Positions 16,247-27,000 of a stretch of 64,000 bases of DNA are shown in pieces. Under the pieces are notes generated by a model, which saw nothing but the letters and a program-made list of their open reading frames with translations, had not been told where the DNA came from and did no database searches. This DNA is from Clostridia bacterium (GTDB lineage: Bacteria; Bacillota; Clostridia; Christensenellales; Aristaeellaceae), in assembly GCA_017396845.1 (NCBI GenBank), contig JAFQKQ010000028.1, forward strand, positions 28,470 to 92,469, in the 5' to 3' direction. A program made the translations under genes and the position numbers. Within the stretch, counting starts at the first letter, position 1. Every line of letters starts with the position of its first letter.

Positions 16247-16293
16247 GAAAAAGACCCCTTCTGTGAATACTGTTTTGCTGCGCGCAAGGCTTT

Positions 16294-18105
16294 TTACCTG
16301 TATCCCTCCGGAATGACGGCGTAGGGGAGAGACAGAAGCTGCGCCTTTTCATGGGTTACAGATCCTTCGTATACGAGAAGTGTAACAAGGTCCGCGCCTT
16401 CAAAGGCGTCGTCGGCAATGGATATATCGCCTTCGGGCATCCAGATGATCAAAAGATGTTTGCAATCGGAAAATGCGCCGGATTCGATCTTTATAAGTCC
16501 TTCCGGGAGTATGACCTCTTCGGGAGAGGATGCAGAAAACGCCTCGCCGGAAATGATGGTTGTATTCTTGGGAAGCGTAAGCGACTGACTGCTCCGCACG
16601 ATGATCGTACATGCGGCGGGTGATGCGCCTGTACACTCTGCGGTGATCGTGCAGGCGCCGACGCCTGTTGCGGTGACTTGTCCGTTTTCGTCAACCTTGG
16701 CGACGCTTTCGTTTGAGCTTGCATATGTGATTGAGATATTGTCCGGAGTCGGTGTGACGGTACAGGAAAGGGTATGGGAGGAATTGATTTCCATATCCAA
16801 AACGGCGCTGTCAAGCGTGATCTCCCGGCTGATATCAAGGGGAATGTTCACAATGCTGCCATTATCCGAATATGATTCCGCTACATAAAGGCTCAGAGAA
16901 TCTCCGCTGGGCGCTATATAGAATATGTGCTTTGTCCCGGTTTCCTCCTGATACTCCAGGCGCCTGTCTGTGCCGTCGTGAAGTACGGAGTACATGTTTC
17001 CGCACATGGCGTAATATAAGCGCTTGTTGGTTGCCCATACGGGATTGATGGATGAATAGTAGGGAATATATGCTTCGAAGGTGTAATCGTACACGGCGCC
17101 GGACTCGCCGGTTTTGAAATTGTAATATTGAATGGAGCGCGCCATGGTGTCGCTCGTCGGACAGTAATATGCCGTATCGCCCAGCATGGGAATGACCTGC
17201 TCGATATTTTTCCAGAAAAAGCTGTCGTATTTGGTGCTTGTTGCTTTGATATCGCTCACCCAGTTGTAGTGACCGGCTTCGGCAATTCCCTGATCACTCA
17301 AAAGCAGGTTTGAGTGGCAGGCTCTAAGCGGCATATCGCTGATGGGATCGTTCCACGTTACATCCACATGGTACCAATAGCCGTCGAGCTTTACAAGGTT
17401 CCAGATATGATTCATGGCTTCGCTGCTCGTGTATGTGCATTCAATGCCCAATTCGTTCATAACGGCCAGATAAGCAAGGCAATAGGCGTTGCATACGCCC
17501 GTCTTGCTTTCAAACAGATTGATCGGGTAGCTGTTCTCATAATTCATATCGTATTCATATGTGCGGCAGAAGTGGTCGCTTACGCGCAGGATGCGCCCGA
17601 TATCCGTGCTGGCGGAGGAGGCATAACGAACGGCAGCCTGTACGTTTGCGTTGTAGATGATTCTTTTTTGATTGATTACATCAATGTCGGCCTGATTGTT
17701 GTATTCTTTTCCGTCGTTGTCTTCAATTTCGTATCGGTATACCGGATAAAAATGTGTGATATTTCCTATATCATCCTCCAGCCGCCAGTAACCGCCGGTA
17801 ACATAAAACAGTTCCGGATGATGATTGAGCATATTTTGATACATACCATAGAATACATCCGCGTCCAGATTCAGATCGGTAACATCGGTCTTATCATATG
17901 CATAGTTTTTCAGAAGCGGCATGATATACGCGTTGAACTCTGTTTGCGTTACGCTGACGCTTTTTCTGACGGCGGAAAATGAAGATGGGAACTCGCCCTC
18001 TGCAATCAGCTGCACGCGGTCATACAGCGGCTCCTCCTCGCAGAAAGAGCCGTATGCCAAAAGCATGGAAAACAGAGCTGCAAGTACGATAATTGCCTTT
18101 CGCAT
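16294..18105 (-). CDS. Secreted transglutaminase-like protein with Big2 and LRR domains
   Basis: 603 residues with a signal peptide (IIVLAALFSMLLAYGSFCEE). The transglutaminase-like domain (about 150-260) keeps the triad: Cys205 in KTGVCNAYCLAY, His233 in AMNHIWNLVKLDG and Asp248 in YHVDVTWND. A bacterial Ig-like Big2 domain follows around 430-510 (YASSNESVAKVDENGQVTAT). The last 90 residues form BspA-type leucine-rich repeats (EEVILPEGLIKIESGAFSDC). Such enzymes crosslink or cleave cell-surface peptides; the target is unknown. GGGGGA sits before the ATG. It is transcribed away from the LRR giants at 18370-29312, with which it shares repeat types. Confidence 0.85.
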   Translation of the reverse strand: MRKAIIVLAALFSMLLAYGSFCEEEPLYDRVQLIAEGEFPSSFSAVRKSVSVTQTEFNAYIMPLLKNYAYDKTDVTDLNLDADVFYGMYQNMLNHHPELFYVTGGYWRLEDDIGNITHFYPVYRYEIEDNDGKEYNNQADIDVINQKRIIYNANVQAAVRYASSASTDIGRILRVSDHFCRTYEYDMNYENSYPINLFESKTGVCNAYCLAYLAVMNELGIECTYTSSEAMNHIWNLVKLDGYWYHVDVTWNDPISDMPLRACHSNLLLSDQGIAEAGHYNWVSDIKATSTKYDSFFWKNIEQVIPMLGDTAYYCPTSDTMARSIQYYNFKTGESGAVYDYTFEAYIPYYSSINPVWATNKRLYYAMCGNMYSVLHDGTDRRLEYQEETGTKHIFYIAPSGDSLSLYVAESYSDNGSIVNIPLDISREITLDSAVLDMEINSSHTLSCTVTPTPDNISITYASSNESVAKVDENGQVTATGVGACTITAECTGASPAACTIIVRSSQSLTLPKNTTIISGEAFSASSPEEVILPEGLIKIESGAFSDCKHLLIIWMPEGDISIADDAFEGADLVTLLVYEGSVTHEKAQLLSLPYAVIPEGYR

Positions 18106-18140
18106 GTGACATAATTCCCCCTGTTAAGCAGTCTGAATTG

Positions 18141-18169
18141 ATAATATCACAGCGCGGCTGTTTTTCCAA
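18141..18169 (-). promoter_or_regulatory. Promoter of transglutaminase-capA operon
   Basis: Minus-strand TTGGAA (18164-18169), 17 bases, TATTAT (18141-18146). Confidence 0.55.
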
Positions 18170-18280
18170 GTGAGGAAACGTTATATTGTGTGTCAAAAAT
18201 ATCGTTCAAAAAAGGCGGCTTCCGCTTTTTCCGTGCGAGGCAGTGATTGTGGTAAGATTGGATTTTTTAGGAATGCTTTG

Positions 18281-18309
18281 TTGACTTCATTATTGCCTGA
18301 TGATACAAT
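18281..18309 (+). promoter_or_regulatory. Promoter of LRR surface-protein cluster
   Basis: TTGACT (18281-18286), 17 bases, TACAAT (18304-18309), 60 bases before the first gene of the plus-strand LRR cluster. Confidence 0.65.
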
Positions 18310-18369
18310 AGCAATTATGATATTATTCGAATATATACAATAAATACGGATTCGAAAGGGGTTTGCACT

Positions 18370-19005
18370 TTGAAGAAATTTAGAAAATTGATAGGAATTT
18401 TACTGATTGTATCGCTTATGGCGTTTGCCGCTGCCAATGCGGAGATAAGCGCGGCTCTTTCCTATGATTCTGAGAATCAGACGCTGAACATCCGCCTTTC
18501 GGGGCTCTGTGAGAACAGGGCGTATTCTCTGATCGTACTTAAGGACGGAACGGATTTTGTCGAGGATAACGTTCAGCTGATCGATCTGGTCGATTCAAAC
18601 GGATCGGGCGTAATCAACGCCGCGTTCATCAGCACCGGCGCGTTCGGCTGCACCGTGCTGGTCGGCGGCGTATTCGAAGAGGAAACTTCGCCCTATCATG
18701 CGGGAACAGTGGAAGAGGGCGAAATGGACGTGATGAATACGCCTTCAGCGCTTACCGTAATTTGCGAAGAGGCGTTTATGGGCAGTGCGTTTCAATATGT
18801 ATACATCGGCGAAAATGTTGTTTCGATCGAAGACAGAGCCTTTCAGAACTGCACGGAGCTTGTGAAGGTATATATCCCCGACAGCGTGGAAACGTTCGGA
18901 GCGGATGTATTCTCGGGCTCTGAGAATGTGACAATCGTATGCTCTGAGGGAAGCAGCGCCATGCAGTACGCCATAGACAATCATATTGCGTATGTGACGA
19001 AGTAG
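18370..19005 (+). CDS. Small secreted BspA-type leucine-rich protein
   Basis: 211 residues with a signal peptide (IGILLIVSLMAFAAANAE). Residues 25-115 are a beta-rich region without a recognised family, and residues 125-200 are two to three BspA-type LRR_5 units (LTVICEEAFMGSAFQYVYIG, VVSIEDRAFQNCTELVKVYI). The start is TTG at 18370, eight bases after AAAGGGG; no ATG is available at the signal peptide. It ends in TAG 34 bases before the first giant gene, so it is probably the first gene of a three-gene transcript. Confidence 0.75.
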   Translation: MKKFRKLIGILLIVSLMAFAAANAEISAALSYDSENQTLNIRLSGLCENRAYSLIVLKDGTDFVEDNVQLIDLVDSNGSGVINAAFISTGAFGCTVLVGGVFEEETSPYHAGTVEEGEMDVMNTPSALTVICEEAFMGSAFQYVYIGENVVSIEDRAFQNCTELVKVYIPDSVETFGADVFSGSENVTIVCSEGSSAMQYAIDNHIAYVTK

Positions 19006-19039
19006 GATAAAAGCAATATACGATTCGGAGGCGCGGGAT

Positions 19040-22000
19040 ATGAAAAGCAGGTGCTGTGTTTTTGTTTTATTGTTGATAGCTTTATTGATTGTGTTCGCGT
19101 ATCCTGTATCTGCGGATACTGTCAGCAGCGGAAGCTGCGGAAGCGCTGCTGAATGGAGCCTTGATTCAAACGGGACGCTCACCATCAGCGGAAGCGGGGA
19201 AATCAAGGATTATTCTCTTGTATACAGTTCCGGCGGGTATATAACCGACGCGCCGTGGGGAAACTTTATCGGCAGCATCGGCAGCGTCGTTATCAAAGAG
19301 GGCATAACCGCTATCGGTGATTATGCGTTTTATGGATGCAAAAGCATAAAATCCGTTACCCTGCCCGAAGGCCTTTCGGAGATCGGAGACAGTGCGTTTT
19401 ATGGCTTGAGCGATATCGAGCTGCACGTTGACAGCCTGGAGAGCTGGCTGAATATCGGAGAATTGGATTCCTGGTCTTCGCCGATCGGCGGGGGCGGAAG
19501 AATGTATGTAGACGGCAGGATGATGGAAGAGATCGTAATACCGTCAAGCATTACCGATATCAAAGAATATGCATTCGAGGGTTTGGGCGGTATTAAGAGC
19601 ATTCGCTTACATAAGAACATCAAATACATTGGCTGCGGCGCTTTCTGGACGGATAACGCCTTCGGCGAAGTGGATATATATATTGAGGATTTGTCCGCCT
19701 GGTGCAATGTTGAAATCGGCGGAAACGATGCCAATACGAGCCTGTACAGATCGACGCTGTTTACGGGCGGCGATTTTTATGTGAACGGACAGCTGCTTAC
19801 GGATCTTGTTATCCCCAAGGATGTAACGCACATCGGAGATTTTCAGTTCTCGGCCTGTACGAGCCTCACGAGAGTAAAAATGCATAACGGCGTCACGTCC
19901 ATCGGCGCAGGCGCGTTTTTCGAATGCAAAAATCTTCAGAATATTGATATTGCGCACAGTGTTTCGTCTATCGGCAGATACGCCTTCTGCGATTGTGTAA
20001 GCCTTCAGGAAATTGAGATTCCGGTTCGAACGACGACGCTGTCTGAAAATGTGTTTGAAAACTGCAAAGCGCTTACATCCGTTGAAATTCATGGAACGAT
20101 GAGCACGATCGAGGATTCTGTGTTTGCCTATTGCACGGGGCTTACAGAGATTGTCATCCCAAACAACGTAAAGACCATCGGAGATATGGTGTTTAGCGAG
20201 TGTTCAAAGCTGGTAAGAGCTACACTGCCGGCAGGAATAAATGAAATCCCCTACGGCATGTTTTCGGGCTGTACAAAGCTTGAGAATGTCAATATTCCTT
20301 CGTCTGTTGAAACGATCCGCCAATATGCGTTTTCGGAGTGCGAGTGGCTGACGGAATTGGTTTTGCCGGAAAGTGTACAGGCTATTGAAAGAGAAGCCTT
20401 CAGAGAGTGCGTTATGCTCCGGGATATCAACATTCCTTACGGCGTTAAAAAGCTTGAATATTACACTTTTGCCTATTGCGATAACCTGAGGACCCTTGAT
20501 TTGCCCGGAAGCATTGGCTTGATTGACGAATGCACATTTGTTCACTGCGATAATCTTACAATTACATTTTTAGGGTCTGCGCCGATTTTCCATGAAGAAG
20601 CGCTGGATTATGCGGATAATACCACGATTTACTATTCGGAAAATGATCCCTCCTGGACAAAGGAGATCATGCTGGATTACGGCGGAACAAATACCGAGTG
20701 GGTTCCCTATGACGGCGCATACGCAGGAGCAAACCATTATACCGGTTCCTGCGGCTATAATGCCGTATGGACGCTGACGACGGACGGCGTTTTGACGATC
20801 AGCGGCACAGGAGACATGTATAACTACAATCGGGACACGCATTATGATGTTCCATGGAACGATTTTAAGGAAAACATAACGGCGCTTGTCATCGAAGAAG
20901 GTATTACCAATGTCGGAAGCTACATTTTTGCAGAAACGGTATATTCCAATAATGCGCTTAAGCGGGTGACCATTCCTTCCACTGTTTCCACTATAGGTTA
21001 TAGTGCGTTCTTGAATTGCGCCGGCATTGAAAGTGTAACGATTTCTAACGGACTTACGTCCATTTCTGACAGCGCATTTGAAGGATGCTCACTGCTCGGC
21101 GGCATTGCGCTTCCTTCTACACTTACCGAAATCGGAAGCAGAGCGTTTTATAAGTGCTCGAGCTTAACCTCCATCAGCATTCCCGAAGGCGTCGAGGCGC
21201 TTTTTAATGATACCTTTATGGAATGCGGTAAGCTTGAAACCGCAAATCTTCCGGATACACTTACGGAAATAGACCGTAATGTATTTAAAAACTGTTTAAG
21301 CCTTAAAAAAATCTATATCCCGGAGGGAATCAGTGAAATACCTGTAGGCTGTTTTTACGGATGCAAGTCTCTTGAATCGATCATTCTGCCAAGCAGCCTC
21401 ATGTCAATTGAGCGCGAGGCCTTTGCGGGCACAGCCCTAAAGGAACTGCGCTTTACCGGAGACGTTCCGTCGTTTACGTCGGATTCGTTCTCGGACGCAA
21501 AGACGACCGCCTATTATCCTGTATCGCTGGAAAGCTGGATCGGGATTGAGGAATGGAACCTTTCCTATACAGGCGGTGAGTTTACATGGAACGGCTATAT
21601 TCCGTCCGATGTGGATATTCCTATCAGCCAGTGCTACATTGATCAGATCAGCGAAAAATTTACGTACACGGGAAGCGAAATTAAGCCTTCCGTATCGATA
21701 ACCCTGAGAGGCTATACCCTGACGGAGGGTAAAGAATATACGCTCAGCTATCGAAACAATATCAATGCGGGCGCGGCGACGGCAATCATTACCGGAATAG
21801 GAGGCGTTTTTGGCAGCGCTGAGCGCACATTTACAATTGTGCCTGCAGAGCCTACGATTTACTTTGCCGATACGAATATCGAAAAGCAGCTGGGCGACGC
21901 ATCGTTTATCAATCCCGTCACCTCAAACGGCGACGGAAAAACCGTGTATTATTCCAATAATACGGCTGTCGCATCCGTTGACAGTGCTACCGGACGCGTA

Positions 22001-23992
22001 ACCATCCGCTCGGCCGGATCTGCGATCATTACGGTGACGCTGTATGCGGGCAATAATTACACGGGCGGCTATGCAAATTACACGCTTACCGTAAACGGAG
22101 CGCCTGCTTCTTCGGATCTTATGCTGAACAGCTTAAGCTACAGCTTCAGCAACAGCCGCAGAGACTTCGGGTATTCCGGCAGCTACCGCATACCGCTTGA
22201 GCGATATCGCGAATTCTTCTCGGAAACGGTTGCGCGGCAGCTGTACAATACATACGGCAGATCATGGAACGGAAGCTGTTACGGAATGGCGGTTACAGCG
22301 GCTCTTTTCAATGTGGAGGGAAGCGGACTTACCACCTCCATGTTCGGTAAGAGCTCTGTCGGCGCGCTGGGCGTGACCACCCACAGCGCTTCTCTTGGCA
22401 TGAACGTTACCGAAATGATAGAAACGGCCTTTGTCGGCCAGTTTACGGACGTTTCCATGAACTCCAAGATGAGTAATGAAAACTTGAGCCGGCTCTGTGC
22501 GGAGGCGGAGAAGATTGCTTTTACAAAAAAACCGCTATATGTTTCCGTTTCTGGCCCCAGCGGCGGACATGCGCTTCTTGCATACAAAATTGAAAAGGTT
22601 AACAGCAAAACCTCAAGATTGTATGTGTACGACTGCAATTACCCAAAAACATCGCGTTATGTGACGCTGTATACGAATGCAAGCGGAGAATATACCGGCT
22701 GGTATTACTGCATCAATGATCGTATTGATGTTGGCTCCGCGTATTATGACTGGCATATCCGGTATATTCCGTATTCGGTATATCAGAGCGTATGGCAGGG
22801 AAGAAAGAGCGCGTCCTCTGCGAGAAATATGCTGATGCTTGAATCCGACAATTTTGAGATTCTGGATTACAGCGGAAACGTAGTTGCGCAAATGGAGAAC
22901 GGGCGCTTTACAAGCAGCAGCAGATATATCTTTGAAGCGGAGATTCAGGATTCCTCAAACAGCGATACGAGTCTGATCTATCTGCCCAGCGACGTGTATG
23001 AGATCGTAAACTACGATGGCGGAACTCTGGATGCGACCATGATGAACTGGTATCAGTCCGCCAATGTGTCTACCAGCGCGGATTCGATCATGTTTGCGGT
23101 TGTGGATGCGGATGAGAGCAACATGGTCTACATTGACGGCGCCGAGAGCGATACCTACAGCGTCACCATGAATTCGGAATTGGAATGCGCTGCAGGGTAT
23201 GAGGAAATGCAGTTCTCGGGCTTTGGAAGCACGGGAACGGTTGCGCTGGGATTAAAAAACGGCCAGATGACCCTGAGCAACTGCGACGGCGCGACTGTTT
23301 GGGTAAACGGAAGCCAGCTGGGCGGCGTGCCCGGCGAGATGACAAAGGATATCACTGCGTGCGATATACAGCTGGAATATAAATTCACAGGATACGACGG
23401 AAGCGCCAAAGAGCCGGAGGTGGATTTGATTCTGGACGGCTTTACACTGAAGAGGAACGTGGATTATACCGTTATCTATGTGGACAATGTTGAAATCGGC
23501 GTTGCCACCGTGGCCGCATACGGCATCGGCAGCTACAGCGGCTCGGTATTTGATACCTTTGAAATTTTGAAGGTTTCGCCCGATACCTGCATGAACGGTC
23601 ACTACTTTAACCGCGGCGAGTTTACAAGCGATGAAAGCGGCTACGGAAACGGCATAATGACCTATACCTGCACAATCTGCGGCTTCGTAAGCGTGGAAAC
23701 CGTGCGCGGCTACGAATGCCGGCTCATCGATTATGCGGATGAATTCGTTACCGTATCCTTTACAAACAATGCAGACGCCCTTCTTTCCGGAAAGCTGTGC
23801 ATTGTGGCGTATGACGCGGCCGGGCAGATCGCAGGCTTCAGAGTATGCGACATATCCCTTAGTAAAGGAAATTCCTTCCGCACGGATGCGGATATGGAAT
23901 ACGGAAGGAAGGCCTCTTCCGTGAAGGTGTTTGTGCTTGATTCCGTTTCTTATGCGCCTTTGTTTGACGCATGGACGGCGAAGCTTGAATAA
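19040..23992 (+). CDS. Giant secreted LRR protein with papain-like domain (paralog 1)
   Basis: 1650 residues. A signal peptide covers about 1-28. Two blocks of BspA-type LRR_5 repeats run to about 840, with a restart near 570 (TGSCGYNAVWTLTTDGVLTI). An Ig-like unit (864-945) and a Big2-like unit (947-1030) follow. Residues 1040-1265 resemble a papain-like fold: C1080 in NGSCYGMA, H1177 in GGHALLAYKI, and D1198 or N1200 in YDCNYP. A second Ig-like unit and a C-terminal region with an H...C..C motif (NGHYFNRGE, YTCTICG) end the protein. No LPXTG or membrane anchor is seen. It probably acts outside the cell as an adhesin or protease; activity is inferred. Confidence 0.85.
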   Translation: MKSRCCVFVLLLIALLIVFAYPVSADTVSSGSCGSAAEWSLDSNGTLTISGSGEIKDYSLVYSSGGYITDAPWGNFIGSIGSVVIKEGITAIGDYAFYGCKSIKSVTLPEGLSEIGDSAFYGLSDIELHVDSLESWLNIGELDSWSSPIGGGGRMYVDGRMMEEIVIPSSITDIKEYAFEGLGGIKSIRLHKNIKYIGCGAFWTDNAFGEVDIYIEDLSAWCNVEIGGNDANTSLYRSTLFTGGDFYVNGQLLTDLVIPKDVTHIGDFQFSACTSLTRVKMHNGVTSIGAGAFFECKNLQNIDIAHSVSSIGRYAFCDCVSLQEIEIPVRTTTLSENVFENCKALTSVEIHGTMSTIEDSVFAYCTGLTEIVIPNNVKTIGDMVFSECSKLVRATLPAGINEIPYGMFSGCTKLENVNIPSSVETIRQYAFSECEWLTELVLPESVQAIEREAFRECVMLRDINIPYGVKKLEYYTFAYCDNLRTLDLPGSIGLIDECTFVHCDNLTITFLGSAPIFHEEALDYADNTTIYYSENDPSWTKEIMLDYGGTNTEWVPYDGAYAGANHYTGSCGYNAVWTLTTDGVLTISGTGDMYNYNRDTHYDVPWNDFKENITALVIEEGITNVGSYIFAETVYSNNALKRVTIPSTVSTIGYSAFLNCAGIESVTISNGLTSISDSAFEGCSLLGGIALPSTLTEIGSRAFYKCSSLTSISIPEGVEALFNDTFMECGKLETANLPDTLTEIDRNVFKNCLSLKKIYIPEGISEIPVGCFYGCKSLESIILPSSLMSIEREAFAGTALKELRFTGDVPSFTSDSFSDAKTTAYYPVSLESWIGIEEWNLSYTGGEFTWNGYIPSDVDIPISQCYIDQISEKFTYTGSEIKPSVSITLRGYTLTEGKEYTLSYRNNINAGAATAIITGIGGVFGSAERTFTIVPAEPTIYFADTNIEKQLGDASFINPVTSNGDGKTVYYSNNTAVASVDSATGRVTIRSAGSAIITVTLYAGNNYTGGYANYTLTVNGAPASSDLMLNSLSYSFSNSRRDFGYSGSYRIPLERYREFFSETVARQLYNTYGRSWNGSCYGMAVTAALFNVEGSGLTTSMFGKSSVGALGVTTHSASLGMNVTEMIETAFVGQFTDVSMNSKMSNENLSRLCAEAEKIAFTKKPLYVSVSGPSGGHALLAYKIEKVNSKTSRLYVYDCNYPKTSRYVTLYTNASGEYTGWYYCINDRIDVGSAYYDWHIRYIPYSVYQSVWQGRKSASSARNMLMLESDNFEILDYSGNVVAQMENGRFTSSSRYIFEAEIQDSSNSDTSLIYLPSDVYEIVNYDGGTLDATMMNWYQSANVSTSADSIMFAVVDADESNMVYIDGAESDTYSVTMNSELECAAGYEEMQFSGFGSTGTVALGLKNGQMTLSNCDGATVWVNGSQLGGVPGEMTKDITACDIQLEYKFTGYDGSAKEPEVDLILDGFTLKRNVDYTVIYVDNVEIGVATVAAYGIGSYSGSVFDTFEILKVSPDTCMNGHYFNRGEFTSDESGYGNGIMTYTCTICGFVSVETVRGYECRLIDYADEFVTVSFTNNADALLSGKLCIVAYDAAGQIAGFRVCDISLSKGNSFRTDADMEYGRKASSVKVFVLDSVSYAPLFDAWTAKLE

Positions 23993-24041
23993 CGATAGGT
24001 TTTATTGCATGTAACCGTACATCCGACAGGAGGCATGGATT

Positions 24042-27000
24042 ATGAATAAGCGAGCGTTGATTTTGACGGTTCTGCTGGCAGGTTTGCTGCTTATCTGTTC
24101 GTTTTCCGCGTATGCGGCGGAAACGCTTGCCGGCGGCAAATACGGAGATGATTTTACCTGGAAGCTGGATTCTGACGGCGTTCTCACCATCGGCGGACAG
24201 GGCGATCTGTATGATGATATGGATTGGTCCGACGTATTTTGGGAGGCGGATGTCTATTGTGATATGGTTGAGGCGATTGTGCTTCAGAACGGAATTACCG
24301 GAATCGGCAGTGGATCGTTATACGACTTTTATTATGCTGAGCGGATATCCATTCCGCCCTCTGTTACCCGTATCAGCGATGAACTTGATGATATGGACGT
24401 ATATATTACCGATCTTGCCGCTTGGTGCCGAATCGATTTTCTCAATGAAAACGGCTACGGTTCCGAGAGCAACCTGTATTTGAACGGCGTTTCCGCAAAA
24501 GATCTTACGATTCCCTCCGGCATTACCCGAATCAACAGCCGTGCCTTTTACGGCTTTGATAACATCGAAACCGTTGTTATTCCTGCGTCCGTAACCGAGA
24601 TTGGGGATTTCGCGTTTGCCGATTGCGAGGGGCTCAAAAATGTACGTTTTTCAGAGGGCCTTAAGGTCATTGGCTATTGGGCGTTTTATGAGAGTACGCT
24701 TACGGAAATTACGATTCCCGCAAGCGTAGAGAGCATGGACGATTCGTTTTATGAATGCGGCAGCCTCAGAACGGTTACGTTTGCCGATGGCATAAAGAAT
24801 ATTCCCGCTTTCGGCATATACGCATGTTCGCTTACCGACGTATACATTCCTTCCTCCGTTACCTGCATAGGGGATGAAGCGTTTAAATCCGATATGTGCA
24901 TAAACATTCATGTGGATTCCGTGTCCGATTGGCTGAAGATTACGCTTGATTTCGGCGAAATCGGACGAGTGAATTACTATTCCTCTGAGCCGTTATATAC
25001 GCTGTACGCGGACGGCAGGCAGATTACCGCGCTTGTCATACCCGATGGTACGGAAAAAATCGGGAATTTTGCGTTTGCAGGCTTTGGCGGATTTACAAGC
25101 GTTACAATTCCCGAGTCCGTAAAGCAGATCGGAGCGTATGCGTTTACGGAAGTGAAGGGGGTTTCTTCGATTGTCATCCCCAAATACACCACCGAAATCG
25201 GCGCCTATGCGTTCGAGAATATGAAGGATTTGAAAAGCGTCAGCATGACGGGCGCTCTGCGCGTTGTCGGCGAATACGCTTTTTACGGGTGCGAGTCGCT
25301 TACCGAGGTTGTATTCCCCGAAAACGTAACGGAGATTGGACACGATGCGCTTGGATATTGCTCTCAGCTTAAAAAAGTCGTTCTTCCGGAAGGCATAAAG
25401 AGCATTGAAGACGGAATGTTTGCCGGATGCCGGTCGCTTACGAGCATTCCGATTCCGGACAGTGTTTCCGCTATCGGAGAAGCAGCTTTCTACGGCTGCG
25501 CAGGACTTGCTCAGATTGATCTTCCCCAAGGCCTTACAAAGATCCAGCGCAATACATTTTATGATTGCAGCCGGCTTTCTGCGGTTGTGCTTCCTAACGG
25601 AATAGACGTTGTGGGAGAAGAGGCGTTTTCCGGGTGTACGTCGCTTGCATCCGCTGCCTTAAGCGAAGATCTCGGATATATCGGAACGAAAGCGTTTTTT
25701 GGATGCACGTCGCTTTCGTCGATTGAAATCCCGGAAAAGGTGTATAGAATTGCGGATCAGGCGTTTTCCGGGTGCGCCTCGCTTACCTCTGTCACCTTCC
25801 TCGGCGCCGCGCCCGATATTGCGGAGAACGCTTTTGATGACGTTTCGGCTTCGGCAAAGTATTCAGGCAACAGCGCCTCATGGACGAGCAATAAGCGGAT
25901 AAACTACGGCGGAAGTCTTTCGTGGTCCTCCTTCAGCGGATCAAGCGCGCAGATTGTTCAGATTCAGGGTACTTGCGGCGACGGGGTTAACTGGTTGCTT
26001 AACGGCAGCGAGCTCGTGATTTCGGGAACCGGTTATATGGACAATTACGACTACCGGATAAGACGGATCTCTGATTTTGAAATCGATTCGGAATTTTGGG
26101 AGTGGGAAATCACGCCCTATTACGCGCCTGCATGGAGCGAATACAAAGAAAGTATTACGTCGGTTCGCATAGAAGGAAAGGTACTAAACATCGGCAATTA
26201 TGCGTTCTGCGAGCTTGAAAACCTTTCGAAGATCACTCTTTGCGGAAGCATTCAGTCCATCGGCAATTATGCGTTTTTCCAATGTGACAAATTAACGGGC
26301 GTTGCGCTGACCGGTGGTCTTCAGTCGATCAGAGATTATGCGTTTTACGGATGCTCGTCCCTTTCGTCTGTCGATCTGCCGTCCACTGTTACAGAAATCG
26401 GTTACGCCTGTTTTTCGCAGTGCGACAGCATCACAAGCTTCCAATGGCCGGACAATATTAAAGAAATTTCCCGGTCTGTGTTTGAATACTGCGACAGCCT
26501 TAAGACGGTTTCAATTCCCAATGGCGTAACCCTGGTCGGAAGCAATGCGTTTTATGGCTGCAAGAGTCTTACATCGATAACGTTTCCCGACAGTGTAGAA
26601 AGGATGGAATTCGGTGTAATAACGGATTGTCCAAGCCTTACATATGTAAACCTGGGCAAGGGACTTAAGTATATGGACGGATGCTTTAACGGATGTACTT
26701 CTCTTAAGGAGGTTACGTTTCCGAAGTCGCTGACAGAGATGGACAATTCTTTCTTTATGAACTGTTCCGGCGTCAGTCTGCACTTTATGGGCGATCTTCC
26801 ATATTTAACGCCTTATTTTTCGCTTGATTCAGTCGATATGGATATCTATTATCCCGCCGGTAATTCCACATGGAATACCGTCATCCGTTCCGGCTCGTTC
26901 AGAGGCGGAACGGCGACCTGGCATCCGAGCGTGTATGACAAAACGAGCTTATCCGACTGCAAAATTACGCTTTCGGCAAATACCTTCACATACGACGGAC

